A DNA stretch of 64,000 nucleotides. Source: an uncultured Mucilaginibacter sp. (GTDB lineage: Bacteria > Bacteroidota > Bacteroidia > Sphingobacteriales > Sphingobacteriaceae). The notes under the pieces were generated by a model. The model ran no database searches, was not told where the DNA came from, and saw only the letters and a list, made by a program, of their open reading frames with translations. The stretch covers positions 124,001 through 188,000 of the forward strand of contig CAJYJH010000041.1 in NCBI GenBank assembly GCA_913775265.1, read 5' to 3'. A program made the translations under genes and the position numbers. Of this stretch, positions 16,584 to 23,824 are shown piece after piece; positions within the stretch are counted from its first letter, which is position 1, and each line of letters begins with the position of its first letter.

Positions 16584-17522
16584 TTAGTTAAGCGATTTGG
16601 TAAAAATACGGTCGCCAAAGTGAGCCTTTAAATGCCGGCCATCGCCATGCAAAGTCCAGATTTGTTGAGGGTTTACCTGCTCAACGGCGTGTAAGACATC
16701 GTTCCAGTCGGCATGGTCTGAGATAAATAAAGTGTCCTGCTCGTTAGCTTGCAGGTTTTTCCACCCGGAGGCGAACAAGCGCTTTACACCTTCCGCCCGC
16801 AAGTAACTGTCGAAAGTGAAAGGCGGCACAAGGTACACGAATTGTTGCTGATTTTTCATCAGCTTGCGGTTGTACATCTGGTAAGGGCCTAAAGAGTAAC
16901 CATGCTTTTCGTAGATGGCGCTTAAAGGAGCAATTCTAAAGTGAACTAATACTTTCTTTTGAGGGGCATAATCATTAATCATTCGGGTAAGGCGTTGAGC
17001 TTTGCCTAAACCGTAAGCGCCTAACAGGATATTGCTCTGAATGTGATTAAGCTTGTCGATCTCCTGTAGAGGGTCGGGGTGGATCACATTAGGATTAGCA
17101 AAGGTGCTTTCAGTAATAAGCACGTCGGCCTTCACCCATTCTATAGGCTCGCAGGTTGAGTCGGGCTGCAATTTATAGTCGCCCGTATAAAGGTAGGAGC
17201 TGCCTTGATATTGCATGACTACCTGCGCTGATCCCAGCATGTGCCCGGCCGATATAAAAAATAATTTTACGTCGCCTATTCGAAACTCCTGGTGCCAGTT
17301 CAGTAAGCGGAAGCTGCGGCCGGCATTTTTGCCGTAGCGCAGTTTCATAAAATCGGCCGTAGGACTGGTGCAATAAATATTTTGGTTACCGGCAACGGCA
17401 TGGTCGCCATGGGCATGAGTGATTACGGCATGTTCAACCGGCTGCTGAGGGTCTAAATAAAAGTTGCCGTACTTGCAGTAAAGCCCGTTGGCGTTGTAAG
17501 CCACAAAATCAGCGAGTATCAT
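16584..17522 (-). CDS. MBL-fold exonuclease-like protein (SNM1/ligase-associated type)
   Basis: This 312-residue metallo-beta-lactamase-fold protein carries THAHGDH (35-41), the HxHxDH metal site. Later metal ligands are SAGHMLGSAQV and YTGDYK. DTLFISDHADWNDVL and IWTLHGDG match the beta-CASP-like part of the SNM1/Artemis and ligase-associated DNA exonuclease group. The likely role is 5' processing of DNA ends. No ATP-dependent DNA ligase is adjacent, unlike the classical ligase-associated cluster, so an RNA or general nuclease role remains possible. The start overlaps the coaE stop by four bases, indicating coupling. Confidence 0.85.
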   Translation of the reverse strand: MILADFVAYNANGLYCKYGNFYLDPQQPVEHAVITHAHGDHAVAGNQNIYCTSPTADFMKLRYGKNAGRSFRLLNWHQEFRIGDVKLFFISAGHMLGSAQVVMQYQGSSYLYTGDYKLQPDSTCEPIEWVKADVLITESTFANPNVIHPDPLQEIDKLNHIQSNILLGAYGLGKAQRLTRMINDYAPQKKVLVHFRIAPLSAIYEKHGYSLGPYQMYNRKLMKNQQQFVYLVPPFTFDSYLRAEGVKRLFASGWKNLQANEQDTLFISDHADWNDVLHAVEQVNPQQIWTLHGDGRHLKAHFGDRIFTKSLN

Positions 17523-18124
17523 AGTATAGTGGGGGCGGTCTTAGCTATCAACTCCTGATGAATAGTCAAGACCTGGGGAATTACTAATAAGGAATTGTCA
17601 TTAGTAATAGTATAGCTGGCCAGTTGTTGTTTTTCTTCTTGCGGCATTTGCTTGACCTCCCGGCTTTGTGCTTCAATTTCTGTGATATTATCGCGCTTCA
17701 TCACCCGGGCTATGCGCATATCTGTCGGAGCAGTTACGATAATGGTATAATCACAATCTTTGTACGATCCGCTTTCAAATAACACCGCTGCTTCTTTTAA
17801 AACGTAAGGTGCATCGGGGTATTGCAAAACCCACTGTTCAAACGCCCGGAATACTGCAGGGTGTACTAAAGAGTTTAATTTTTGAAGTTCAGCGTCATTA
17901 TTAAACACTACACCAGCTATCAGCTTACGGTTAAGCGAACCATCAGCAAAATAAGCTTCCTCGCCAAAATGTCCTTTTATAGCGCTGATGAGTTGAACAT
18001 CGGTAACCATTACCTTTTTGGCTTCGGTGTCTGAGTAAAAGACCGGTATGCCCAATATTTCAAACAATTGGCTCACCGTGGTTTTGCCGCTGCCAATATT
18101 GCCGGTAATTCCAATTTTAAGCAT
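17519..18124 (-). CDS. coaE: Dephospho-CoA kinase
   Basis: This enzyme performs the last step of CoA synthesis: ATP-dependent 3'-phosphorylation of dephospho-CoA. At 201 residues the length is normal. Walker A is GNIGSGKTT (8-16), with IPVFYSDTEAKKVM binding substrate. The CoA-binding region LVHPAVF and the lid helix (VMKRDNITEIEA) are present. It lies between the YbbR gene (four-base gap) and the MBL nuclease (four-base overlap), the usual Bacteroidota arrangement downstream of nusB-yajC. Confidence 0.96.
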   Translation of the reverse strand: MLKIGITGNIGSGKTTVSQLFEILGIPVFYSDTEAKKVMVTDVQLISAIKGHFGEEAYFADGSLNRKLIAGVVFNNDAELQKLNSLVHPAVFRAFEQWVLQYPDAPYVLKEAAVLFESGSYKDCDYTIIVTAPTDMRIARVMKRDNITEIEAQSREVKQMPQEEKQQLASYTITNDNSLLVIPQVLTIHQELIAKTAPTIL

Positions 18125-18128
18125 GGTG

Positions 18129-19073
18129 TTATTTTTTAATCAGGAAATCGATATTGCGTGGTACAATATTTACAATACGGCAATAGGCTGGCATGCGGGT
18201 AATGTTTACCGGTAAAACGGTATATCCTTGTTCCCACAAAGTAAAATTAACGTTGGCTTCAAAAAAGTCCTGGTCAACTTCGGCATAGCGGCTCAGCGGA
18301 ATAGTGAACGTAACATTAACGTATTGTGGAAAAATTTTAACGTTGTAGTAATGTGGGTTACCGATCACGTTAACAGGTATACGAAGCGTTTTTTCGGTAA
18401 ACTCCTCGACTGGTAAATGCACCTGTACACTTTTGGGATAAACATTAATGTTACCCTCTTTAACCGGTTGGAGCTTCAGTTTGCCACGTATATCATTATT
18501 TGCCGCAGTTACTTTTAAGGTATCCGTTTTCCAGGAGGTGATTTTATTAATCACATTACCCGGTCCGTTAATAGTGACGTAAGCCGGCTTTACCGTCATC
18601 TTACCGGAGGGAGCAAACTGAGAAAGATAAGTTACATTGAGCACAGGCTCTACCTTAATCCTTTTTACCACCCGGTTGGTAAAGTCAAAATAAAGGGTGT
18701 CCGGATTAAAAGATATAATGCGATGCGATTTATCGCGGTGACGATTAACTTCAGCAACCTGCGTGTTTAGCGCAATAAAATTACTGTGCTCAAGCGTATG
18801 CAGATCAATGGTTACCGGTTCGTAATTGTTATTAAAACGGGCAAAAAGCATATGCCAGCCATCGCCCTGCATCACGGCGTCAACAGTGTCGGGCTGCAAG
18901 GCATGGTAGGCTCGCTTTTGAGGTGCATTTTTAAAGGTAAGCGTTTGCCGTATGGTAAAGTTATAGGAACCCGATAGGGTAGCTAATATCCAGGCGCCAA
19001 TGGCAATTAATATGCAGGTGAAAAAGGCAGACAAGCGCCTGCGTTCTGCTACCGACAGTTTAACTATACCCAT
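18129..19073 (-). CDS. YbbR-like membrane-anchored protein
   Basis: This 314-residue protein has one N-terminal membrane segment (about 15-35, FFTCILIAIGAWILATL) and an extracytoplasmic region of YbbR-type beta domains. Matching strands are RIKVEPVLNV, VKPAYVTINGP, TDTLKV and the later repeat LRIPVNVIGNPHYYNVKIFP. In Firmicutes, YbbR (CdaR) modulates the c-di-AMP cyclase; no cyclase is seen here. A longer frame to 19127 starts inside a hairpin, so the ATG at 19073 (MGIVKLS) is chosen. Its position between yajC and coaE is conserved in the phylum from memory. Confidence 0.88.
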   Translation of the reverse strand: MGIVKLSVAERRRLSAFFTCILIAIGAWILATLSGSYNFTIRQTLTFKNAPQKRAYHALQPDTVDAVMQGDGWHMLFARFNNNYEPVTIDLHTLEHSNFIALNTQVAEVNRHRDKSHRIISFNPDTLYFDFTNRVVKRIKVEPVLNVTYLSQFAPSGKMTVKPAYVTINGPGNVINKITSWKTDTLKVTAANNDIRGKLKLQPVKEGNINVYPKSVQVHLPVEEFTEKTLRIPVNVIGNPHYYNVKIFPQYVNVTFTIPLSRYAEVDQDFFEANVNFTLWEQGYTVLPVNITRMPAYCRIVNIVPRNIDFLIKK

Positions 19074-19100
19074 ATCATTTGCTTTACCAGTGTAAATGTA

Positions 19101-19140
19101 AAATGCCGTTTCCGTGTTTGCAAACACGAAAACGGCATTT
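19101..19140 (-). terminator. 20-bp hairpin between yajC and the YbbR gene
   Basis: A near-perfect 20-bp inverted repeat with no loop bases to spare (19101-19120 with 19121-19140; one G-U on the minus strand) is followed by TTTTACATTTA on the minus strand. It sits inside the nusB-coaE operon, so it probably acts as a partial terminator or an mRNA-stability element. Confidence 0.6.
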
Positions 19141-19158
19141 ATTAAAAACCATCAAAGC

Positions 19159-19473
19159 TTAAGCTTTGGCTGGTGTGTTTAAAGCTTTAGAAGAATCAAG
19201 AGAAACAGCGGCTTTATCGAATCTGATTTTGCCGTTTTCCACTTCTAATAATATGGTGTTATCGTTAATGTCGATGATGCGGCCGTGAATGCCTGATGTA
19301 GTTACCACGCGGTCACCTTTTTTCAGTTCCTCAACGTATTTCTTTTGGTCTTTTTGTTTTTTTACCTGTGGGCGGATCATGAAAAAGTAGAACACCACAA
19401 TGATCAGAACCATAGTAATGATCTGTCCAGTGGCTGCACCACCTCCAAGTTGTAATAAAATTGCTGCTGTCAT
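19159..19473 (-). CDS. yajC: Preprotein translocase subunit YajC
   Basis: This 104-residue inner-membrane protein is an accessory to the Sec translocon (SecDF-YajC). It has one membrane segment (about 13-32, GQIITMVLIIVVFYFFMIRP), then the diagnostic MIRPQVKKQKDQKKY and the soluble SH3-like part KGDRVVTTSGIHGRIIDINDNTILLEV. Length and layout are normal. It follows the DUF1573 gene by about 20 bases in the same operon and precedes the attenuator-like hairpin. Confidence 0.97.
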   Translation of the reverse strand: MTAAILLQLGGGAATGQIITMVLIIVVFYFFMIRPQVKKQKDQKKYVEELKKGDRVVTTSGIHGRIIDINDNTILLEVENGKIRFDKAAVSLDSSKALNTPAKA

Positions 19474-19493
19474 GTAATTCAGTAAATTGTACT

Positions 19494-19943
19494 TTATTTT
19501 TTTGCTTTATCGTCGGTAGTCACTTCGCCGGTTAAATGTACCCTGTTTTCGGCCGGAACGGTGTTAGCTACTACAGTAATCAGTTTATCCTGCAAGCCAC
19601 TTTTGCCGGCGCTGTTAAAAGTTACTTTAACGGTGCTGGCCTGGCCTGGCTGTATAGGCTCTTTAGACACTTCGGGCGTAGTGCAGCCGCAGGTAGCAAA
19701 TGCTTCTTTTATAATCAACGGTGATTTACCGGTGTTGGTGTACTTGTACGCGTAAGTAACCTTGTCGCCTTGTTTAATTTTGCCAAAGTCGTGTGCTTCA
19801 GTTTCGAACTTCATTATCGGTGCATTGGCGCTGTCAACAGGTGCGGCTGTCGTTGTGTTGCCGGTTTCAGTTTTTTGATTGGTTTGGTTGCAGGCGGCCA
19901 AAGCGATGACCATGCATAAACCTGCCGAAATAGCTTTAATCAT
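19494..19943 (-). CDS. DUF1573 lipoprotein
   Basis: This 149-residue exported lipoprotein has signal MIKAISAGLCMVIALAAC with lipobox ALAAC, a short Thr/Ala-rich spacer, and one Ig-like DUF1573 domain. Its motifs are EAHDFGKIKQGDKVTYAYKY, IIKEAFATCGCTTPE and VKVTFNSAGKSG. The CGC pair is typical of the family. The molecular role is unknown; the fold suggests protein-protein contact in the periplasm. Its ATG overlaps the nusB stop by one base (TAATG), implying coupled translation. Confidence 0.93.
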   Translation of the reverse strand: MIKAISAGLCMVIALAACNQTNQKTETGNTTTAAPVDSANAPIMKFETEAHDFGKIKQGDKVTYAYKYTNTGKSPLIIKEAFATCGCTTPEVSKEPIQPGQASTVKVTFNSAGKSGLQDKLITVVANTVPAENRVHLTGEVTTDDKAKK

Positions 19944-20890
19944 TATTCTATTAATCCACGGCCCGATTTCCGGATCCTGTTTTGTTCTTTTAATTCAAAT
20001 AAAATTTTATCTAAGATACCATTAATGAACGAATTACTCTTAGGTGTGCTCAGTTCTTTGGCAATTTCCAAGTATTCGTTAATGGTCACCTTTACCGGTA
20101 CTGAGGCAAAATTAATGAACTCTGTAATAGCCATTTTCATCAGCAGGGTATCCATCATAGCAATACGCTCAGGTTCCCAGTTCTGTGTTTTTTGGGCAAT
20201 CATGTCTTGGTATTCGGCATTATACCTTACGGCTTGCCTAAACAGGTCTACAATAAATTCACGGTCTTCTGTCCAGTTACCCGATACTTCGGCCAGTTTG
20301 TTTTGCTGCGGATTATCGAAAGAGAAGTTTTTGAATGTTTTAGCAATCATGGCCTGTAAGACATCCTTATCAACCGGCCACGAAATAAATTTATCTTCAA
20401 ATACCTGCTCGGCAACCGACGATTTTAAAATTACTTTTTTGAAAATGAATTTGATGATGTCTTTATCGGTTTGCAGGGTATCATCTGTTTTTTGCAGATA
20501 AGCCTTATAATCGTCGGAGTTTTTTAGCGTAGTGAATAGGGTTTTAGCCAGCTCGGGTTCAAAATCCCATGAAATCTTGTACTTTTTTAAGGCAGCAATA
20601 TAATCCTTGTTTACGTGTAATGACGCTATAAAACGGTTTTCTAAAATCTTAAGATTAGGATTTAAATCTTCGGAGGTAGGAAGGTGTTTGTTGGCCCTTT
20701 CGGCAGCATCATTGCTGGCGTATTGAATGACTTCGTCAATAAGCGAGAGCATCCAGATGTACATTTCATATACCCGGTCGACGTTTTGCAGCAGTAATTT
20801 TTCGTGCTGACTAACATCTTTAGGTTCGGTTTGGTGGTAAGCGTATAAAGCCTGTAATACTTTAACCCGGAGGTGCCTTCTGTTTAACAT
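19943..20890 (-). CDS. nusB: Transcription antitermination factor NusB (long Bacteroidota form)
   Basis: NusB joins S10 on boxA RNA and promotes antitermination of rRNA operons. At 315 residues it is about twice the usual size. The opening MLNRRHLRVKVLQALYAY is the family start. The real NusB core resumes near the C-terminus (WEPERIAMMDTLLMKMAITEF, PVKVTINEYLEIAKEL, SFINGILDKI). About 150 extra helical residues sit between, a form usual in this phylum. First gene of the minus-strand run to DUF5522. Confidence 0.95.
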   Translation of the reverse strand: MLNRRHLRVKVLQALYAYHQTEPKDVSQHEKLLLQNVDRVYEMYIWMLSLIDEVIQYASNDAAERANKHLPTSEDLNPNLKILENRFIASLHVNKDYIAALKKYKISWDFEPELAKTLFTTLKNSDDYKAYLQKTDDTLQTDKDIIKFIFKKVILKSSVAEQVFEDKFISWPVDKDVLQAMIAKTFKNFSFDNPQQNKLAEVSGNWTEDREFIVDLFRQAVRYNAEYQDMIAQKTQNWEPERIAMMDTLLMKMAITEFINFASVPVKVTINEYLEIAKELSTPKSNSFINGILDKILFELKEQNRIRKSGRGLIE

Positions 20891-21182
20891 GAATAAGAAC
20901 GTTTGTAATTTGTATTTAAATAAAAAGCTAAATTTTCACGATATGTAGTTAAGCAGCAAAGTGGTTTTTTGTTGAAATAAATGCCAAAAAAATTAAGTCA
21001 GCTTCACATCATCCATAAACCGGTAACCCATCAAATCAATGAACCTATAGCCGCGCAAAAGTAGCTAATTTTTTGATGGGCGTAAACATTAAAGTGCAAT
21101 GTTTATTTAGCAGTTAGTTAGCATGGCGTTACAACGTTAATAAGCAAACAACTTAATAAAAGCTTTACCTTTGCCTGGCCGT
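20891..21182. promoter_or_regulatory. Divergent spacer between nusB and the ABC exporter
   Basis: No gene is seen. It contains TAAACATT (21083-21090) / AATGTTTA (21098-21105), a perfect 8-bp inverted repeat with a 7-base loop. A looser pair is CCCATCAAA (21027-21035) / TTTGATGGG (21072-21080). The -7 element TACCTTTG at 21166-21173 serves the ABC gene. The first repeat is well placed to be an operator. Confidence 0.45.
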
Positions 21183-22982
21183 ATGAGAAGTCTTGCATAC
21201 CTGAATAAATATTTTTACAAATACCGTTGGCATTTAATACCGGGTATTTTGTTCGTGGTTATATCAAACGTGTTTGGGGTGCTGCCGGCGCAGGTCATTC
21301 GCGTAGCTTTTAATCTGGTTTCAGAAAATATACAGATTTATCATCTGTATACCGGTTTTGAAAGACAAGAAGTTATTTACCAGATATTCGGGTCGAGTTT
21401 GTTGTTGTTCGGGGCTTTGGTATTGGTGCTGGCTTTGATTAGGGGATTATTTCTGTTTTTTATGCGGCAAACGATCATCCTGATGTCCAGGCACATCGAG
21501 TATGATTTGAAGAACGAGATTTACGCGCACTACCAAAAGCTTTCGCTGGCCTTTTATCGCCGCCATAATACCGGCGATTTAATGAACCGGGTAACCGAGG
21601 ATGTAAGCCGGGTGCGTATGTATTTAGGCCCGGGCATTATGTATGCCATTAATACCGTTGTGCTGTTTATCTTAACCGTTTATGCGATGCTGAGTGTAAA
21701 CGGAAGGCTTACCTTTTTTTCGTTACTGCCTATGCCGGTGCTGGTATTCAGCATTTACTATGTAAACAACATCATCGAGCACCGCAGCGAAAAAATACAG
21801 GAGCGTTTATCAGCACTATCAAGCTTTGTGCAGGAGAACATTTCGGGCATCAGAGTTATCAAGTCTTATGTAAGAGAAGGCTTCGTCAATGAACGTTTCA
21901 CGGCTGAAAGTGAGCAGTATAAAGACCATTCGATGGAACTTACCCGCGTACAAGCCCTGTTTTTTCCGATGATGCTATTGTTAGTGGGACTAAGTAACGT
22001 ACTGATTGTGTACATAGGTGGTGTAGAGGTAATGAAGGGCAATATTACTTCGGGTAACATTGCCGAGTTTGTGGTGTACCTGGGGCAGCTTACTTTCCCG
22101 GTCATGAGTTTGGGTTGGGTATCATCGCTTATTCAACGGGCGGCGGCATCGCAAAAGCGCATCAACGAGTTTTTGCATCAAGAGCCTGAAATTATATCGC
22201 CGGCTGTTCCTCCTAAAAAAGTCGATGGTCAAATTGTTTTTGATAAGGTAAACTTTACATATCCCGATACAGGCATCGAAGCGCTAAAAAATATTTCGTT
22301 CACCGTTAATCCCGGCGAGCTTGTAGCCGTGATAGGTCGTACCGGTTCGGGGAAATCAACGCTGGCTAATTTGCTGATGCGGATGTATGACGTAACCGAT
22401 GGCGAAATACGTATTGATAACACACCGCTTAAACAGTTAAACCTGGAAGGCTACCGAGCACAAATCGGTTTTGTACCGCAGGAAGTGTTTTTATTTTCTG
22501 ATACTATTGCAAATAATATAGCCTTTAGTGCCGATACTTTAGATATACCTGCTGTAGAGCAAGCAGCCAAAGATGCCGCCGTTTACCACAATATTATGGA
22601 GTTGGATCAGCAATTCAGTACGCTGATTGGTGAGCGAGGAGTAACCCTTTCGGGCGGTCAAAAACAACGGGTCAGCATTGCACGCGCCATCATCAAACAG
22701 CCACAAATATTGATATTTGATGATTGTTTGTCGGCCGTTGATACACGCACCGAGGAGCAAATTTTAGGTAACTTGGGGCGCATTATGAAAGGCAAGACAA
22801 GTATCATCATTGCTCACCGGATATCCACCATCCGCAGTGCCGACAAAATACTGGTGATGGATGAAGGCCGAATTGCGGAGTATGGTAATCACCAGGAGCT
22901 AATGCGACAAAAAGGTATTTATTTCGATTTATACGAGAAACAACTTTTGGAGGAGGAAAGTCCAGTTACTCCGGAAAGCTAA
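21183..22982 (+). CDS. ABC transporter, fused permease and ATPase (exporter type)
   Basis: This 599-residue half-transporter has six membrane segments in the first ~330 residues and one ATP-binding cassette. Walker A is GRTGSGKST, signature LSGGQKQRVSIARA, Walker B ILIFDDCLSAVD and H-loop IIIAHRISTI. The DDCLSAVD block has D-D in place of the usual D-E after the Walker B strand, a pattern of degenerate sites in heterodimers of the MdlA/MdlB kind; no partner is adjacent. The substrate is unknown (lipid or drug type). A longer frame uses a TTG at 21171, but the -7 element TACCTTTG overlaps it, so ATG 21183 is the start. Confidence 0.9.
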   Translation: MRSLAYLNKYFYKYRWHLIPGILFVVISNVFGVLPAQVIRVAFNLVSENIQIYHLYTGFERQEVIYQIFGSSLLLFGALVLVLALIRGLFLFFMRQTIILMSRHIEYDLKNEIYAHYQKLSLAFYRRHNTGDLMNRVTEDVSRVRMYLGPGIMYAINTVVLFILTVYAMLSVNGRLTFFSLLPMPVLVFSIYYVNNIIEHRSEKIQERLSALSSFVQENISGIRVIKSYVREGFVNERFTAESEQYKDHSMELTRVQALFFPMMLLLVGLSNVLIVYIGGVEVMKGNITSGNIAEFVVYLGQLTFPVMSLGWVSSLIQRAAASQKRINEFLHQEPEIISPAVPPKKVDGQIVFDKVNFTYPDTGIEALKNISFTVNPGELVAVIGRTGSGKSTLANLLMRMYDVTDGEIRIDNTPLKQLNLEGYRAQIGFVPQEVFLFSDTIANNIAFSADTLDIPAVEQAAKDAAVYHNIMELDQQFSTLIGERGVTLSGGQKQRVSIARAIIKQPQILIFDDCLSAVDTRTEEQILGNLGRIMKGKTSIIIAHRISTIRSADKILVMDEGRIAEYGNHQELMRQKGIYFDLYEKQLLEEESPVTPES

Positions 22983-22997
22983 AGCAAAAGGTATATA

Positions 22998-23040
22998 AAA
23001 GAGAAAAGCGGTAAAATAATTTTTTACCGCGTTTCTCTTT
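22998..23040. terminator. Terminator between the ABC exporter and the acidic protein gene
   Basis: A 19-bp stem (22998-23016 with 23022-23040, one mismatch) has loop TAATT and A/T-rich flanks. It lies between two convergent genes and probably serves both. Confidence 0.8.
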
Positions 23041-23056
23041 CAGGTTAGTAAAAACC

Positions 23057-23641
23057 TTATTGATTTTCTGGACTGTGGCTGCCGTAATCTGGTGTGCCTT
23101 TATCGTCTTCAGGCTTATAATAAGCTTTGCCCGGTGTGTCCGAATCGTCCTGTCCTGTTTTTTGACGGTCGCCGTCATTATCTACGGTACCTTCTTGTGT
23201 TTTGCCGTTGTCTTCTTCAACACCGCCTACTTTTTGTTGTTCTGGCTCTTCACGGTAGCCCGGAACTTCTTCTTTTCCTTGTTTCACGTCTGGTTCTCCT
23301 TGTTGGTCTTTTGGTTTAAAATTTGTGTTTTCCGGGTGCTCTTCGAGTGGTTCGGTGCGTTTGAAATAATCGTTGCTGTAACCCGCGGTGCGCGATGGGT
23401 TGGCTAAATCATCGCCCGAACGTGTAACGTTTATTTCGCCGAATTTTTGTCCGCCCATGCCGTGGCTTTCGTAGCCGGGCTGGTCAGGGTTGGCGTCTTC
23501 GCCGCCAAATATGGTTCGTTTTAAGTCGCTTTCATCTAAATTATCATCGTCCTCTACCTTGTAACCACCTGCCGGAGCATCGGCCGATTGTTCGGTATGG
23601 TGCGGATAATCTTTGGTTGGTTCATCATCATAGGGTACCAT
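23057..23641 (-). CDS. Acidic, low-complexity hypothetical protein
   Basis: This 194-residue protein is rich in Asp, Glu, Gly, Pro, Asn and Gln, with no hydrophobic core, signal or membrane segment. It is almost certainly disordered. The start is MVPYDDEPTKDYPHH. Later parts run through VEDDDNLDESDLKRTIFGG, then many EE/DD/KP turns, ending GTPDYGSHSPENQ. I recognise no family. Low complexity makes a false frame possible, but the frame is clean over 585 bases and sits between a terminator and a spacer, and the opposite strand gives only Cys/Phe-rich nonsense. The ATG at 23641 is preferred to a TTG at 23680. Such proteins in this group sometimes accompany stress responses; that is inference. 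Confidence 0.65.
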   Translation of the reverse strand: MVPYDDEPTKDYPHHTEQSADAPAGGYKVEDDDNLDESDLKRTIFGGEDANPDQPGYESHGMGGQKFGEINVTRSGDDLANPSRTAGYSNDYFKRTEPLEEHPENTNFKPKDQQGEPDVKQGKEEVPGYREEPEQQKVGGVEEDNGKTQEGTVDNDGDRQKTGQDDSDTPGKAYYKPEDDKGTPDYGSHSPENQ

Positions 23642-23824
23642 AGGATATTGTATTTGATGTATAATTACAAAAGGTTTCAATGCCCGATTTGTTTTTGGTT
23701 GACACCGGTTTTACCATGGTTAGTATGGATATGCGCACTAATTTCTCATAAAGTAAAATTTGTACCATAAAGCAATGGGTTTACGCGTTAACTTTACAGT
23801 GAAAGTGTAGGCTGCGATTTTAGC

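Noticed and set aside
18228..18416. Short plus-strand frames across the nusB-coaE operon
   Set aside because: They are antisense to well-recognised genes and lack any supporting signal.
22680..22760. Possible inactive Walker B in the ABC exporter (D-D instead of D-E)
   Set aside because: Not reported as a loss of function on its own, because degenerate sites are normal in heterodimeric exporters and no partner is visible to compare.
23060..23407. Hydrophobic Phe/Cys/Val-rich frame opposite the acidic protein
   Set aside because: It looks like a membrane protein only because it is the reverse complement of Asp/Glu/Gln/Lys codons; no conserved motif and no start context.
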